Source of the DNA: Dama dama | Lineage: Eukaryota; Chordata; Mammalia; Artiodactyla; Cervidae | Direction: 5' to 3' | Assembly: GCF_033118175.1 (NCBI RefSeq) | Contig: NC_083701.1 | Span: forward strand, 51,411,001 to 51,475,000 | Length of the DNA stretch: 64,000 bases | In this document: positions 46,574 to 57,714 of the stretch, piece by piece | Layout: every line of letters starts with the position of its first letter | How positions within the stretch are numbered: position 1 is the stretch's first letter | Notes under the pieces: model-generated | Seen by the model: only the letters and a program-made list of their open reading frames with translations | Database searches by the model: none | What the model was told of the DNA's origin: nothing | Translations under genes and position numbers: made by a program

Positions 46574-47500
46574 ATGAAAAGGCAAAGAAATACCCAACAG
46601 GTAAAGGAACATGAAAAATGCCCACCAAGTCAAACAAAAGAGGAGGAGATAGGGAATCTACCTGAAAAAGAATTTAGAATAATGATAATAAAAATGATCC
46701 AAAATCTTGAAAACAAAATGGAATTACAGATAAATAGCCTGGAAACAAAGATTGAAAAGATTCAAGAACTGTTTAATAAAGACCTAGAAGAAATAAAAAA
46801 GAGTCAATTACAAATGAATAATGCAATGAATGAGATCAAAAACACTTTGGAGAGAACCAAGAGTAGAATAACGGAGGCAGAAGATAGGATAAGTGAGGTA
46901 GAAGATATAATGGTGGAAATAAATGAAGCAGAGAGAAAACAAGAAAAAAGGATCAAAAGAAATGAGGACAACCTCAGGGACCTCTGGGACACTGTGAAAC
47001 GCCCCAACATTCGAATCATAGGAGTTCCAGAAGAAGAAGACAAAAAGAAGGGCCATGAGAAAATACTCGAGGAGATAATAGCTGAAAACTTCCCTAAAAT
47101 GGGGAAGGAAATAGCCACCCAAATCCAAGAAACCCAGAGAGTCCCAAACAGGATAAACCCAAGGCGAAACACCCCAAGACACATATTAATCAAATTAACA
47201 AAGATCAAACACAAAGAACAAATATTAAAAGCAGCAAGGGAAAAACAACAAATAACACACAAAGGGATTCCCATAAGGATAACAGCTGATCTATCAATAG
47301 AAACCCTCCAGGCCAGAAGGGAATGGCAGGACATACTGAAAGTAATGAAAGAAAATAACTTACAACCTAGATTACTGTATCCAGCAAGGATCTCATTCAG
47401 ATATGAAGGAGAATTCAAAAGCTTTACAGATAAGCAAAAGCTGAGAGAATTCAGCACCACCAAACCAGCTCTTCAACAAATGCTAAAGGATCTTCTCTAG
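46574..47500 (+). CDS. L1 ORF1p, RNA-binding chaperone, intact
   Basis: 308 aa. ORF1p forms trimers that coat L1 RNA in cytoplasmic ribonucleoprotein particles and is needed for retrotransposition. The sequence shows a basic N-terminus, a long heptad-rich coiled coil from about residue 35 to 130 ('NLENKMELQINSLETKIEKI' and onward), an RRM-like domain from about 145 to 235 with 'RPNIRIIGVPEEE', and a C-terminal domain with 'LQARREWQDILKVMKENNLQ'. The ATG at 46574 follows a stop-rich leader and matches the start expected for ruminant L1. The length is a little below the 338 aa of human ORF1p. No frameshift or stop is present. A stop at 47498-47500 is followed by a 51-bp spacer before ORF2, implying reinitiation or a similar mechanism for ORF2. 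Confidence 0.95.
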   Translation: MKRQRNTQQVKEHEKCPPSQTKEEEIGNLPEKEFRIMIIKMIQNLENKMELQINSLETKIEKIQELFNKDLEEIKKSQLQMNNAMNEIKNTLERTKSRITEAEDRISEVEDIMVEINEAERKQEKRIKRNEDNLRDLWDTVKRPNIRIIGVPEEEDKKKGHEKILEEIIAENFPKMGKEIATQIQETQRVPNRINPRRNTPRHILIKLTKIKHKEQILKAAREKQQITHKGIPIRITADLSIETLQARREWQDILKVMKENNLQPRLLYPARISFRYEGEFKSFTDKQKLREFSTTKPALQQMLKDLL

Positions 47501-47551
47501 ACAGGAAATGCAGAAAGGTTTTATAAATGTGAACCCAAAACAACAAAGTAA

Positions 47552-50500
47552 ATGGCAACGGGACCACACCTATCAATAATTACCCTAAATGTAAATGGGT
47601 TGAATGCCCCAACCAAAAGACAAAGATTGGCTGAATGGATACAAAAACAAGACCCCTATATATGCTGTCTACAAGAGACCCACCTCAAAACAAGAGACAC
47701 ATACAGACTAAAAGTGAAGGGCTGGAAAAAAATATTTCATGCAAACGGAGACCAAAAGAAAGCAGGAGTCGCAATACTCATATCAGATAAAATAGACTTT
47801 CAAATAAAGGAAGTGAAAAGAGACAAAGAAGGACACTACATAATGATCAAAGGATCAATCAAAAAAGAAGATATAACAATTATAAATATATATGCACCCA
47901 ACATAGGAGCACCGCAATATGTACGGCAAACGCTAACAAGTATGAAAGAGGAAATTAATAGTAACACAATAATAGTGGGAGACTTTAATACCCCACTCAC
48001 AACTATGGATAGATCAACTAAACAGAAAATTAACAAGGAAACACAAACCTTAAATGACACAATGGACCAGCTAGACCTAATTGATATCTATAGGACATTT
48101 CACCCCAAAACAATCAACTTCACCTTTTTCTCAAGTGCACACGGAACATTCTCCAGAATAGATCACATCCTGGGCCATAAATCTGGTCTTGGAAAATTCA
48201 AAAAAATTGAAATCATTCCAGTCATCTTTTCTGACCACAGTGCAGTAAGATTAGATCTCAATTACAGGGAAAAAATTGTTAAAACTTCAAACATATGGAG
48301 GCTAAATAACACGCTTCTGAATAACCAACAAATCATAGAAGAAATCAAAAAAGAAATCAAAATATGTATAGAAATGAATGAAAATGAAAACACAACAACC
48401 CAAAACCTATGGGACACTGTAAAAGCAGTGCTAAGGGGAAGGTTCATAGCATTACAGGCTTACATCAAGAAACAGGAAAAAAACCAATTAAATAACCTAA
48501 CTCTACACCTAAAGCAATTAGAGAAGGAAGAAATGAAGAACCCCAGAGTTAGCAGAAGGAAAGAAATCTTAAAAATCAGGGCAGAAATAAATGCAAAAGA
48601 AACTAAAGAGACCATAGCAAAAATCAACAAAGCTAAAAGCTGGTTTTTTGAAAAAATAAACAAAATTGACAAACCATTAGCAAGACTCATTAAGAAACAA
48701 AGAGAGAAAAACCAAATTAACAAAATTAGAAATGAAAATGGAGAGATCACAACAGACAACACTGAAATACAAAGGATCATAAGAGACTACTACCAGCAGC
48801 TCTATGCCAATAAAATGGACAACTTGGATGAAATGGACAAATTCTTAGAAAAGTATAACTTTCCAAAACTGAACCAGGAAGAAATAGAAGATCTTAACAG
48901 ACCCATCACAAGCAAGGAAATCGAAACTGTCATCAAAAATCTTCCAGCAAACAAAAGCCCAGGACCAGATGGCTTCACAGCCGAATTCTACCAAAAATTT
49001 AGAGAAGAGCTAACACCTATCTTACTCAAACTCTTCCAGAAAATTGCAGAAGAAGGTAAGCTTCCAAACTCATTCTATGAGGCCACCATCACCCTAATTC
49101 CAAAACCAGACAAAGATGCCACAAAAAAAGAAAACTACAGGCCAATATCACTGATGAACATAGATGCAAAAATCCTTAACAAAATTCTAGCAAACAGAAT
49201 CCAACAACATATTAAAAAAATCATACACCATGACCAAGTGGGCTTTATCCCAGGAATGCAAGGATTCTTTAATATCCACAAATCAATCAATGTAATACAC
49301 CACATTAACAAATTGAAAGATAAAAACCATATGATTATCTCAATAGATGCAGAGAAAGCCTTTGACAAAATTCAACACTCATTTATGATTAAAACTCTCC
49401 AAAAAGCAGGAATAGAAGGAACATACCTCAACATAATAAAAGCTATATATGACAAACCCACAGCAAGCATCACCCTCAATGCTGAAAAATTGAAGGCATT
49501 TCCCCTGAAATCAGGAACAAGACAAGGGTGCCCACTCTCACCACTACTATTCAACATAGTGTTGGAAGTGCTGGCCACAGCAATCAGAGCAGAAAAAGAA
49601 GTAAAAGGAATCCAGATAGGAAAAGAAGAGGTAAAACTCTCACTGTTTGCAGATGACATGATCCTCTACATAGAAAACCCTAAAGATTCTACCAGAAAAT
49701 TACTAGAGCTAATCAATGAATATAGTAAAGTTGCAGGATATAAAATTAACACACAGAAATCCCTTGCATTCCTATATACTAACAATGAAAAAACAGAAAG
49801 AGAAATTAAGGAAACAATACCATTCACCATTGCAACAAAAAGAATAAAATACTTAGGAGTATATCTACCTAAAGAAACAAAGGACCTATACATAGAAAAC
49901 TATAAAACACTGATGAAAGAAATCAAAGAGGACACAAACAGATGGAGAAACATACCGTGTTCATGGATTGGAAGAATTAATATTGTCAAAATGGCGATTC
50001 TACCCAAAGCAGTCTATAGATTCAATGCAATCCCTATCAAGCTACCAACGGTATTTTTCACAGAACTAGACCAAAGAATTTCACAATTTGTATGGAAATA
50101 CAAAAAACCTCGAATAGCCAAAGTAATCTTGAGAAAGAAGAATGGAACTGGAGGAATCAACCTGCCTGACTTCAGACTCTACTACAAAGCCACAGTCATC
50201 AAGACAGTATGGTACTGGCACAAAGACAGAAATATAGATCAATGGAACAGAATAGAAAGCCCAGAGATAAATCCACGAACCTATGGACACCTTATCTTTG
50301 ACAAAGGAGGCAAGGATATACAATGGAAAAAAGACAACCTCTTTAACAAGTGGTGCTGGGAAAACTGGTCAACCACTTGTAAAAGAATGAAACTAGAACA
50401 CTTTCTAACACCATACACAAAAATAAACTCAAAATGGATTAAAGATCTAAATGTAAGACCAGAAACTATAAAACTCCTAGAGGAGAACATAGGCAAAACA

Positions 50501-51369
50501 CTCTCCGACATAAATCAAAGCAAGATCCTCTATGACCCACCTCCCAGAATATTGGAAATAAAAGCAAAACTAAACAAATGGGACCTAATGAAACTTAAAA
50601 GCTTTTGCACTACAAAGGAAACTATAAGTAAGGTGAAAAGACAGCCCTCAGATTGGGAGATAATAATAGCAAATGAAGAAACAGACAAAGGATTAATCTC
50701 AAAATATACAAGCAACTCCTGCAGCTCAATTCCAGAAAAATAAATGACCCAATCAAAAAATGGGCCAAAGAACTAAACAGACATTTCTCCAAAGAAGACA
50801 TACAGATGGCTAACAAACACATGAAAAGATGCTCAACATCACTCATTATTAGAGAAATGCAAATCAAAACCACAATGAGGTACCATTACACGCCAGTCAG
50901 GATGGCTGCTATCCAAAAGTCTACAAGCAATAAATGCTGGAGAGGGTGTGGAGAAAAGGGAACCCTCTTACACTGTTGGTGGGAATGCAAACTAGTACAG
51001 CCGCTATGGAAAACAGTGTGGAGATTTCTTAAAAAACTGGACATAGAACTGCCATATGACCCAGCAATCCCACTTCTGGGCATACACACTGAGGAAACCA
51101 GATCTGAAAGAGACACGTGCACCCCAATGTTCATCGCAGCACTGTTTATAATAGCCAGGACATGGAAGCAACCTAGATGCCCATCAGCAGATGAATGGAT
51201 AAGGAAGCTGTGGTACATATACACCATGGAATATTACTCAGCCGTTAAAAAGAATTCATTTGAACCAGTCCTAATGAGATGGATGAAGCTGGAGCCCATT
51301 ATACAGAGTGAAGTAAGCCAGAAAGATAAAGAACATTATAGCATACTGACACATGTATATGGAATTTAG
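47552..51369 (+). pseudogene. L1 ORF2p, endonuclease and reverse transcriptase, one frameshift
   Basis: ORF2p nicks target DNA and reverse-transcribes L1 RNA in place. The frame from 47552 is open for 1063 codons. Endonuclease residues are all present: N13, E42, D144, N146, D204, D228, H229, each one below the human number. The RT metal-binding aspartates are D599 ('SIDAEKAFD') and D701/D702 ('FADD'). After residue 1051 an A-run of four (50701-50704) appears one base short: the frame shifts, adds 12 foreign residues and stops at 50741-50743. The downstream frame is open to 51369 and encodes the Cys-rich end ([18 protein letters not shown]). Without the indel the product would be about 1272 aa, the normal L1 length. 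A sequencing or assembly error in the homopolymer is a real alternative. Confidence 0.93.
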
Positions 51370-51765
51370 AAAGGTGATAACGATAACCCTATATGCAGAA
51401 CAGAAAAAGAGACACAGAAATACAGAACAGACTTTTGAACTCTCTGGGAGAATGTGAGGGTGGGATATTTCAAAAGAACAGCATGTATACTAACTATGGT
51501 GAAACAGATCACCAGCCCAGGTGGGATGCACGAGACAAGTGCTCCGGCCTGGTGCACTGGGAAGACCCAGAGGAATCGGGTGGAGAGGGAGGTGGGAGGG
51601 GGGATCGGGATTGGGAATACATGTAAATCCATGGCTGATTCATAGCAATGTATGACAAAACCCACTGGAAAAAAAAATAATAATAAAAATTAAAAAAAAA
51701 AAATAAAAGTTTTCCTTCACATCCTTCAATAAATGCTATCATTTTCTGTAAAAAAAAAAAAAAAA
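51370..51765 (+). other. L1-BT 3' UTR, A-rich tail and appended non-L1 segment
   Basis: The 3' UTR has the G-rich block 'gggtggagagggaggtggga' (51577 on) and ends at 'tatgacaaaacccactgg', followed by an A/AAT-rich tail. It lacks the 'agcctccaactaataa' block found at 31239-31876. About 41 bp of unrelated sequence (51709-51749) follow, then poly(A) up to the TSD. Confidence 0.85.
51728..51733 (+). terminator. Polyadenylation signal downstream of the L1-BT tail
   Basis: AATAAA, 17 bp before the final poly(A), inside the appended non-L1 segment. It is the expected signal used when transcription read through the L1's own weak signal. Confidence 0.8.
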
Positions 51766-51952
51766 AAAAAAACAAAATGGTTATCTGAGGAAGCCTTACA
51801 AAGAGCTGTGAAAAGAAGGGAAGCGAAAAGCAAAGGAGAAAAGGAAAGATTTACCTATTGAATGCAGAGTTCCAAAGAATAGCAAGGAGAGATAAGAAAG
51901 CCTTCCTCAGCGATCAATGCAAAGAAATAGAGGAAAACAATAGAATGGGAAA

Positions 51953-52337
51953 CATTGCTTTAGCACTCCCATATTAGAGATTAGAAAATAAAATTAAAAA
52001 CCCAAGCAGTTGGCACATCTTGTTGTTTTCTGTTTGAACATTTTTATTATAAAATTTAAATTTAGTCAAATTTCTAATTCTTATGATAGGTAAAATTCTC
52101 ACTCTTATTTATAGTTTACAAAATCAGTATATTTTATCAGTTTCCATAAATCATTTGACCTCATCCTGGATTAAGTTTTATTTCACTGAATTTTAAAAGT
52201 AAGTTATCATGATTATGTTTGTAGTAGTTATACAACTATACGTATTTCCCCAAATTCATCTAATAATATGCTTAAAATTGGTAAATTTTATTATATATAA
52301 CTTTATGTCGGTAAAGTTTATTTAAAAAAGAAAAATA
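51953..52337. other. AT-rich sequence, nothing recognised
   Basis: Flank of the inverted BovB; no repeat family is recognised. Confidence 0.45.
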
Positions 52338-52475
52338 GGGGACTTCCGTGGCAGTCCAGTGTTTAAGACTCTCTGCTCTCAGTTCAGGGACATATGTTTG
52401 ATCCCTGGTCAGGCAACTAAGATCCCGCATGCCCCATGCTGTGGCCAAAAAAGAAAAGAAAAGAAAAAGACTAAA
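52338..52475 (+). mobile_element. CHR-type SINE (cetruminant tRNA-Glu SINE)
   Basis: 'ggggacttccgtggcagtcc', 'gtttgatccctggtcaggca', 'actaagatcccgcatgcccc' and an A/G-rich tail are the CHR SINE signature. This family predates the whale-ruminant split, so it is older than the Bov-tA copies. Confidence 0.9.
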
Positions 52476-54262
52476 CTGCCTATGACATAAAAAATATGGA
52501 AGAATCATAAAAAGATATATATTTAGCAAAAAAATGAACTCAGATACAAAGCAAATTGAAAAATAAATTTAAGAATTGAGGAATAGGTGAGAATACTTTA
52601 CAGCTATAACAATCAGAACAGTAGTTTCTGAAGAGGGTAGGAAGTGACTGAAATGGGATGTTAGTAAACTATTTGGGATAGGGGAAATAGCTCTATCTTG
52701 ATTGCTGTGTTGATTGTACCCATTTGTCAAAATGCAATTATACATCTAATTTCTGTGCATTTTACTTTGATAAGCAATAACAATAATTTTAACCTTGCTT
52801 TATCTATTATCCCCAGGTACTAATAGAACACTGCCAATACCTGAAAAGACCCTTCGGAGCTTCTGTATGACATAGTTCCATCATTATTTTCATATGTTCC
52901 CGAGATTTTGATTTCTACAGAATATTACTGAAGAGACACTCTTCTTCAGCCTCAGCTGCACAGAGCCTGCACTTCCTGCCCTAGAACCTCCCTCCAGCTA
53001 AACCATCAGTGTGGGACTAGTTGCTTGGCTCCCACGGTATTCTAAACAACAAAACCTTGGCGTTGCGCTGGCATTATCCTCTAACTTTTATAAAGGCAGT
53101 ATAAAATATAGGTTTGCAACTCCAGTTTGTGACAGTTAGTGCCATTCTCTCCAAGGCAAAAAGAGTACTGCTGAATATACACTTGACTTGAAACACATTT
53201 CCTCTTGAGACCCTTGTATGATTTTAGTGAGACTGCCAGATTCATGAGGGAAAGTGCACTTAAACCTGGCGCCTTGGGGTTCCAGCCCTAAATATTAAAC
53301 AGTATCATTACACTTGTGTGATTTGTGGTGATGCTATGATAAGCAGTTCCCAGATTATAGCTTCAAAGACATTGATATCAGATGTCTTTTATGCCTATGC
53401 CTGGTTCTTGAGGCTAAAATATGTCATACAGTTTTAGTCAAAATTTAAGCAATGTGCTGTGTAAATTGGGCCAATTAGGAAAGATCTCTGTATTTTATCA
53501 GATTCTCCACATGACTCTGGATTCCTGTGCTTGAAATAAACATTGCACTATTTTGCCCTCCGAGAGCCTTTAATAAATATCACCCCACCAATTTGTCAAC
53601 TGAATTCTGAAAACATTGTAAAATAAAATAGCACAGGGAATGAGCTGCCAACTATAGTTCTCATGAAGCAAAGCTAGAAAATTCACCTTGGTGTGAGAGA
53701 CAATTAGGTCACATGCTTGATGCCCAGAATGAGTCAGGCTTAACCATCAGGCACCAATAACAGCAAACCAAGGAAAGCCACTCTCTATAACAAAAAGCCT
53801 AGAAGGAAAAAACGATGTGTTCTATGTTAGAGAGTTGCTCCTGTGAGAAAGGGGTGAAGAGCTGAGGTATGCCTACCCAGATACGATTTCCAAATTTATC
53901 AATTCTACCTTCACAACATAAACAGAAACCTGAGTACACCAATTGGAGTTATATTTCCCCCATAGGCAGGAAACACAAAGAGGTGATAAGCATTCCACAG
54001 TAAGACTACCAGTTATAATTTCCTCACGGGTTGTGAACACCACAACCTAAGTCTGGTACATGGGGCTTGGTCTCTTCCTGACAGATAGGATTGCTTGCAA
54101 AGTTGAAAGTTCTGAAGTACCTAACCTTCTTTCTTTAATTTTAAGAAAACAACGTAAGCACCATCACCTTTATGATTACTGAAGTCTCTTTCTTACCCTT
54201 ATTATCATTAATTTTTACCATACAGGCCAAATTTTCAGAGTTAGGGAGAAAAAAAATGGATC
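52476..54262. other. Single-copy sequence, nothing recognised
   Basis: Somewhat higher G+C than the average of the window at 52930-53290, but no open frame with recognisable similarity and no repeat family. Confidence 0.5.
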
Positions 54263-54417
54263 TTGTTTAGATCTGCTGCTGCTACTAAGTCACTTCAGTC
54301 ATGTCCAACTCTGTGCGACCCCATAGATGACAGACTACCAGGCTCCCCCATCCCTGGGATTCTCCAGGCAAGAACACTGGAGTGGGTTGCCATTTCCTTC
54401 TCCAATTTGTTTAGATC
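54263..54417 (-). mobile_element. Bov-tA SINE, young headless subtype, 11-bp TSD
   Basis: The body (54274-54406) has 'gctgctactaagtcacttca', 'tgcgaccccatagatgacag' and 'caagaacactggagtgggtt'. Perfect direct repeats 'ttgtttagatc' lie at 54263-54273 and 54407-54417. Confidence 0.96.
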
Positions 54418-56559
54418 AGGGAATAACAAATGCAGTTCTGGTGTCTTTGAGATGTCAAAGGGCAATATAGGTATTTTCTCAACTTCATTCTAATCTATGG
54501 TACAGCCAGTGATGCCTATGTATTTTTTTCAGGAAAAAAAAAAACAAAACGAAACAAAAAACTACTAATATCTCTGCTAGAAGAGTGCCTCTAATGTTCC
54601 CTATCCTATTCAAATGTTCTAGGGCACAGGTGATAAATGATGGTATGATCAAAAAGTAAGGCTAGAAGGCTTATAATGTAAGGCCATCTTTCAGAAAACA
54701 CTATGATTTAGAATAATTATGAAAGATCACTGCAGTATTTACCTTTCATTACCTACTGTTCTATATTTTCATATTCAACCCTCACACTATCTTTTTGTGA
54801 CCTTTTGCCTATAAAATAACCTCTGGAAATAATGCCATTTCATTCATTTTAGGCTATAACATACAAACATAAACAGCAAGGAAGGAGGTTTGGTAAGTAT
54901 TTTGTAATAGGTAGAATGTTAACTTAAAATATCTTCAGGATTTGCTTTGTGAATACATATCCTTATTAACTCCAAGTATTTTACTATAATGACTGAATTT
55001 TGAGGTCCAGCAGACTCTTTTGATAGGATTTTTTGAGTGTAAAACATCATTACCAAGCACAAAAATGAGTAATATATCTGAATTTAACATTTCTTCTTGT
55101 CTAAAGAGAGTTATTGGTATTGCAACATAAATTTCAACTGTCCATTTGCTACATTTTGTCAGCCTGATTATTTTTGGTTACCTGCAGGCAAAGTTTTCTG
55201 TAACAGAGACTTTGAAGTAGCTCATTTTGATTTTAGCTTCTTAAAATAATTGAAGAGTCTGCTTTGAGATGGCTTAGCTCATACATTTTTTTTTTTTCTT
55301 TTGGTCCTCATGAGCAAATATGTGAATTCAAACAGAGCTTGTGGGGTTTCACTTTCCATCCATAATGTAAGTAACAATCTTAAAAGACAAGCTAGGACAC
55401 ATAAGACATCCAAACACTGTCAAAGCTTGTCTAATGCTCTGCATTTCTATAGCAGTAACTTTTAAGGTTACATTTTTTTTTTTTTTCCTGCTCAATCTCT
55501 GTTCCTCTTAGACCCTATGGTGAACTCAGAGTCCTGAGATGAAAGCAAAAATAACAATGTTATATTCCAAAGGCAACAATATGCCTTCCTTCTGATTCTG
55601 ACACAGAACTTAAGGTGCAGACATGACAGTGTGAGTTTGAAGAGTCTGAAAGGAACTCGAACTTGCTTTAGAATTTAAGTGAATGAAAACAGAGGAGTAA
55701 TTTCTGTATCCATGGGGCAGAAGGAGAGTAAAGTAAAAGGAATAAGTAAATGCTGTGCCACATTTGTCTTTTGGGTGTAAATCAGTTATTTTTTCCCTAA
55801 GATTATCACATTTTCCCCATAAGCTTAACAGGCTATTATTGAATTTTAAAAATAAACCTACATGACTTGTATTTTTAAAATCTCAGTTAATTTAATAAAT
55901 GTAAATCCACTCCACATGTGACTGCATCCATATTCATAGCAAAACAAAAAGAACTGTGCCTTTTATTAGTTTTCTCTTAATTTTATGCATCTCATAGTCT
56001 GTAAAATATGACAGCACACAAAACTGTTAAGTGTATAATGGTATCAATATGGAATGTTTTTGTGTTTAAAACACACTGATGCCCACCTCAGTAAAGTGCT
56101 AAAATTTTTACATTGCAAATAAATATTAATGTGGTAAGTCAAGTAATTGTATTTTGGTTGCTGGTAGGACTCTGACATTATGTTTTATTAAAATACAAAT
56201 ATTTTTTCACCTTTAATTTTGTTGACTATAGCATTACACTATTAATAATAGCTGGTTTGCTGAGTTGGACTACTATGGTATTTAGTAGGAAACAATAAAA
56301 AAGAAAAAAGGACTTCTGCCCTACTTTTTGACATCATATGACTGCTTAACTTTCAAGATCTATGAGGCTGAAAAGATGTATTACACTGTCAAAAAAAACA
56401 TATAACTGAAATGTTTAAATATTATCATTTCTAGCTTCTACCCAACCCCCTATGTGATTCTTCAAAATTTTCAAGTATGATTCTTGAGTCATTCTTGAAA
56501 ATTTTCAAATTTTCCCTTTTGAACTTTCTCTCTTTTTCTCAACTAATATTAAACACAGT
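54418..56559. other. Single-copy AT-rich sequence
   Basis: Poly(T) runs occur near 55288-55299 and 55471-55487 and an A/C-rich tract near 54534-54560. No gene or repeat family is recognised. Confidence 0.5.
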
Positions 56560-57030
56560 GTATATCAGATTTTAGTTGTTGCAAATCTTACTGGTTTAAA
56601 ACAATGATTTAATTCTTATCACAATTCTGTGGGTTGGGCAGGTGATACGTCAAATGCTATTATCTGGGCTCACTCATAAGGATGCACTCAAAGATCATCT
56701 GGGCAAGAAGATCTAAGTGTCCTCACTCAACTGTTCTATGAATCATATTACTGTCAGTTGGAGCACTTTGGTTCTGCTCTATGTGGCAGAATTCTAATAG
56801 ATTAGAACAAGTTTATATACAGGACAGTCTCAGGGTAGAATCCCAATGGAGCAAGAGCAGTAGCTTAACGATTCTCTCAGGACCCTTGCTCTAGAAAGCT
56901 CAAAATGTTTCTCCCTCAACTTTCTTTTGGTCAACACAGATCACAAGGCCAGCATAGCTTCAAGGTGTAAAGACTTCCCTTCTTAATGGGAGCTGTGAAG
57001 TAACATTGTCATGTTTTCAAACCACCATTT
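56560..57030 (-). repeat. Ancient LTR-like repeat, possibly ERVL-MaLR
   Basis: 'cacaattctgtgggttgggc', 'ttggtcaacacagatcacaa' and 'ggccagcatagcttcaaggt' are in the order of a common ancient mammalian repeat related to that at 32000-32300. Class not certain. Confidence 0.4.
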
Positions 57031-57061
57031 CACACACATCTTTTTTACAATGACTGCTTTC

Positions 57062-57565
57062 CTGTTTCCTTTTTGGTTTCCTAGCTTTATTGGGATATAA
57101 GTGACATATAACATTGTGGTTATTAAGATGTACAATGTGTTAAATGATTGACACCATAGCTACAGCTAATACCTCCATCATGTCACACAATTACTTTTTG
57201 TGTTTGTGGCAAGAAAAATTTAAGACCTACTTTCTTAGCAATTTTCAAGGATATAATACAGAATTATTAACTATAACCACTATGCTGCGTGTTGGATCCT
57301 CAGTAATATTCACATATATATCCAAAGGAAATGAAAACAGGGTTTGAAGAGATACTTAAGGCCCATGATCATTGCAATATTATTCACAGCAGCTAAGATA
57401 AGGACACAACCTAAATGTCAATCAATGGACGAATATCTGAAGAAGAAGACATAGTATGTACACACACACACACACACACACACACGCGCATACATATACA
57501 CACATGTAAATACACAATGGACTATTACTCAGTTGTGAAAAAGAAGATATCTCCTGTTTCTTATA
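57062..57565. mobile_element. Ancient L1 in inverted halves
   Basis: 57062-57320 is L1 3' UTR in reverse ('ctagctttattgggatataa', 'acataacattgtggtta'-type blocks, 'ctataaccactatgctgcgt'). 57325-57565 is the ORF2 C-terminus in forward orientation ('caatcaatggacgaatatct', 'aatggactattactcagttg'). The head-to-head arrangement is that of a twin-primed L1. A CA repeat has expanded inside. Confidence 0.65.
57459..57485. repeat. (CA)n microsatellite
   Basis: About 13 uninterrupted CA units followed by CG and CA/TA-rich imperfect units; probably grown from the L1 'tatatacacaatgg' region. Confidence 0.9.
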
Positions 57566-57714
57566 AGCATATATTTGAGTCATTTTAAGCTTTTCACTTG
57601 TAAGGGGAAACTTTGAAAAAACAGCAAAAAATTTTTCATTTATTTGGAAGTTAAGAGCAGTCTACCAGCTTTTTCCCCACTTTCATATCATTGCAATATT
57701 GAGGTTCCTTTAGT

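Larger units (their letters stand above)
45891..51781 (+). mobile_element. Full-length L1-BT LINE with 16-bp TSD
   Basis: The insertion runs from 45907 to about 51765 and comprises 5' UTR, ORF1, a 51-bp spacer, ORF2, 3' UTR, A-rich tail, a short non-L1 segment and a final poly(A). Perfect direct repeats 'aaaaaaacaaaatggt' lie at 45891-45906 and 51766-51781; the target is an A-rich site of a BovB endonuclease region, and BovB sequence resumes directly after it. The perfect TSD, intact ORF1 and one-lesion ORF2 point to a young insertion. L1-BT also supplies the machinery for processed pseudogenes in ruminants. Confidence 0.97.
43997..51952. mobile_element. BovB with 5' inversion (twin-priming structure), later hit by an L1 and a SINE
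   Basis: The minus strand from about 45240 down to 43997 carries the BovB RT-to-3'-end part; its open piece 44906-45250 encodes 'FCFIDYAKAF' and the 'GCILSPCLF' region. The plus strand from about 45250 to 45890, resumed at 51782-51952, carries the upstream endonuclease and linker part of the same element ('DWNAKV', then a degenerate 'LDHELLIAKY') with two in-frame stops. The parts meet head to head at 45240-45250. About 640 bp between linker and RT, judged from the copy at 9255, are missing. This is the geometry predicted for twin priming. No outer TSD could be identified. Confidence 0.82.

Noticed and set aside
46804..47463. 219-codon open frame antisense to L1 ORF1
   Set aside because: It is the complement of an A-rich coiled-coil gene; hydrophobic, Ser/Leu/Ile-rich low-complexity product, no independent signals.
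47836..50873. A series of 60-106 codon minus-strand frames under L1 ORF2
   Set aside because: All mirror the coding bias of ORF2 and have no recognisable domains.
53000..53300. Locally higher G+C considered as a possible exon or promoter
   Set aside because: No open frame with splice signals and no CpG clustering was visible.
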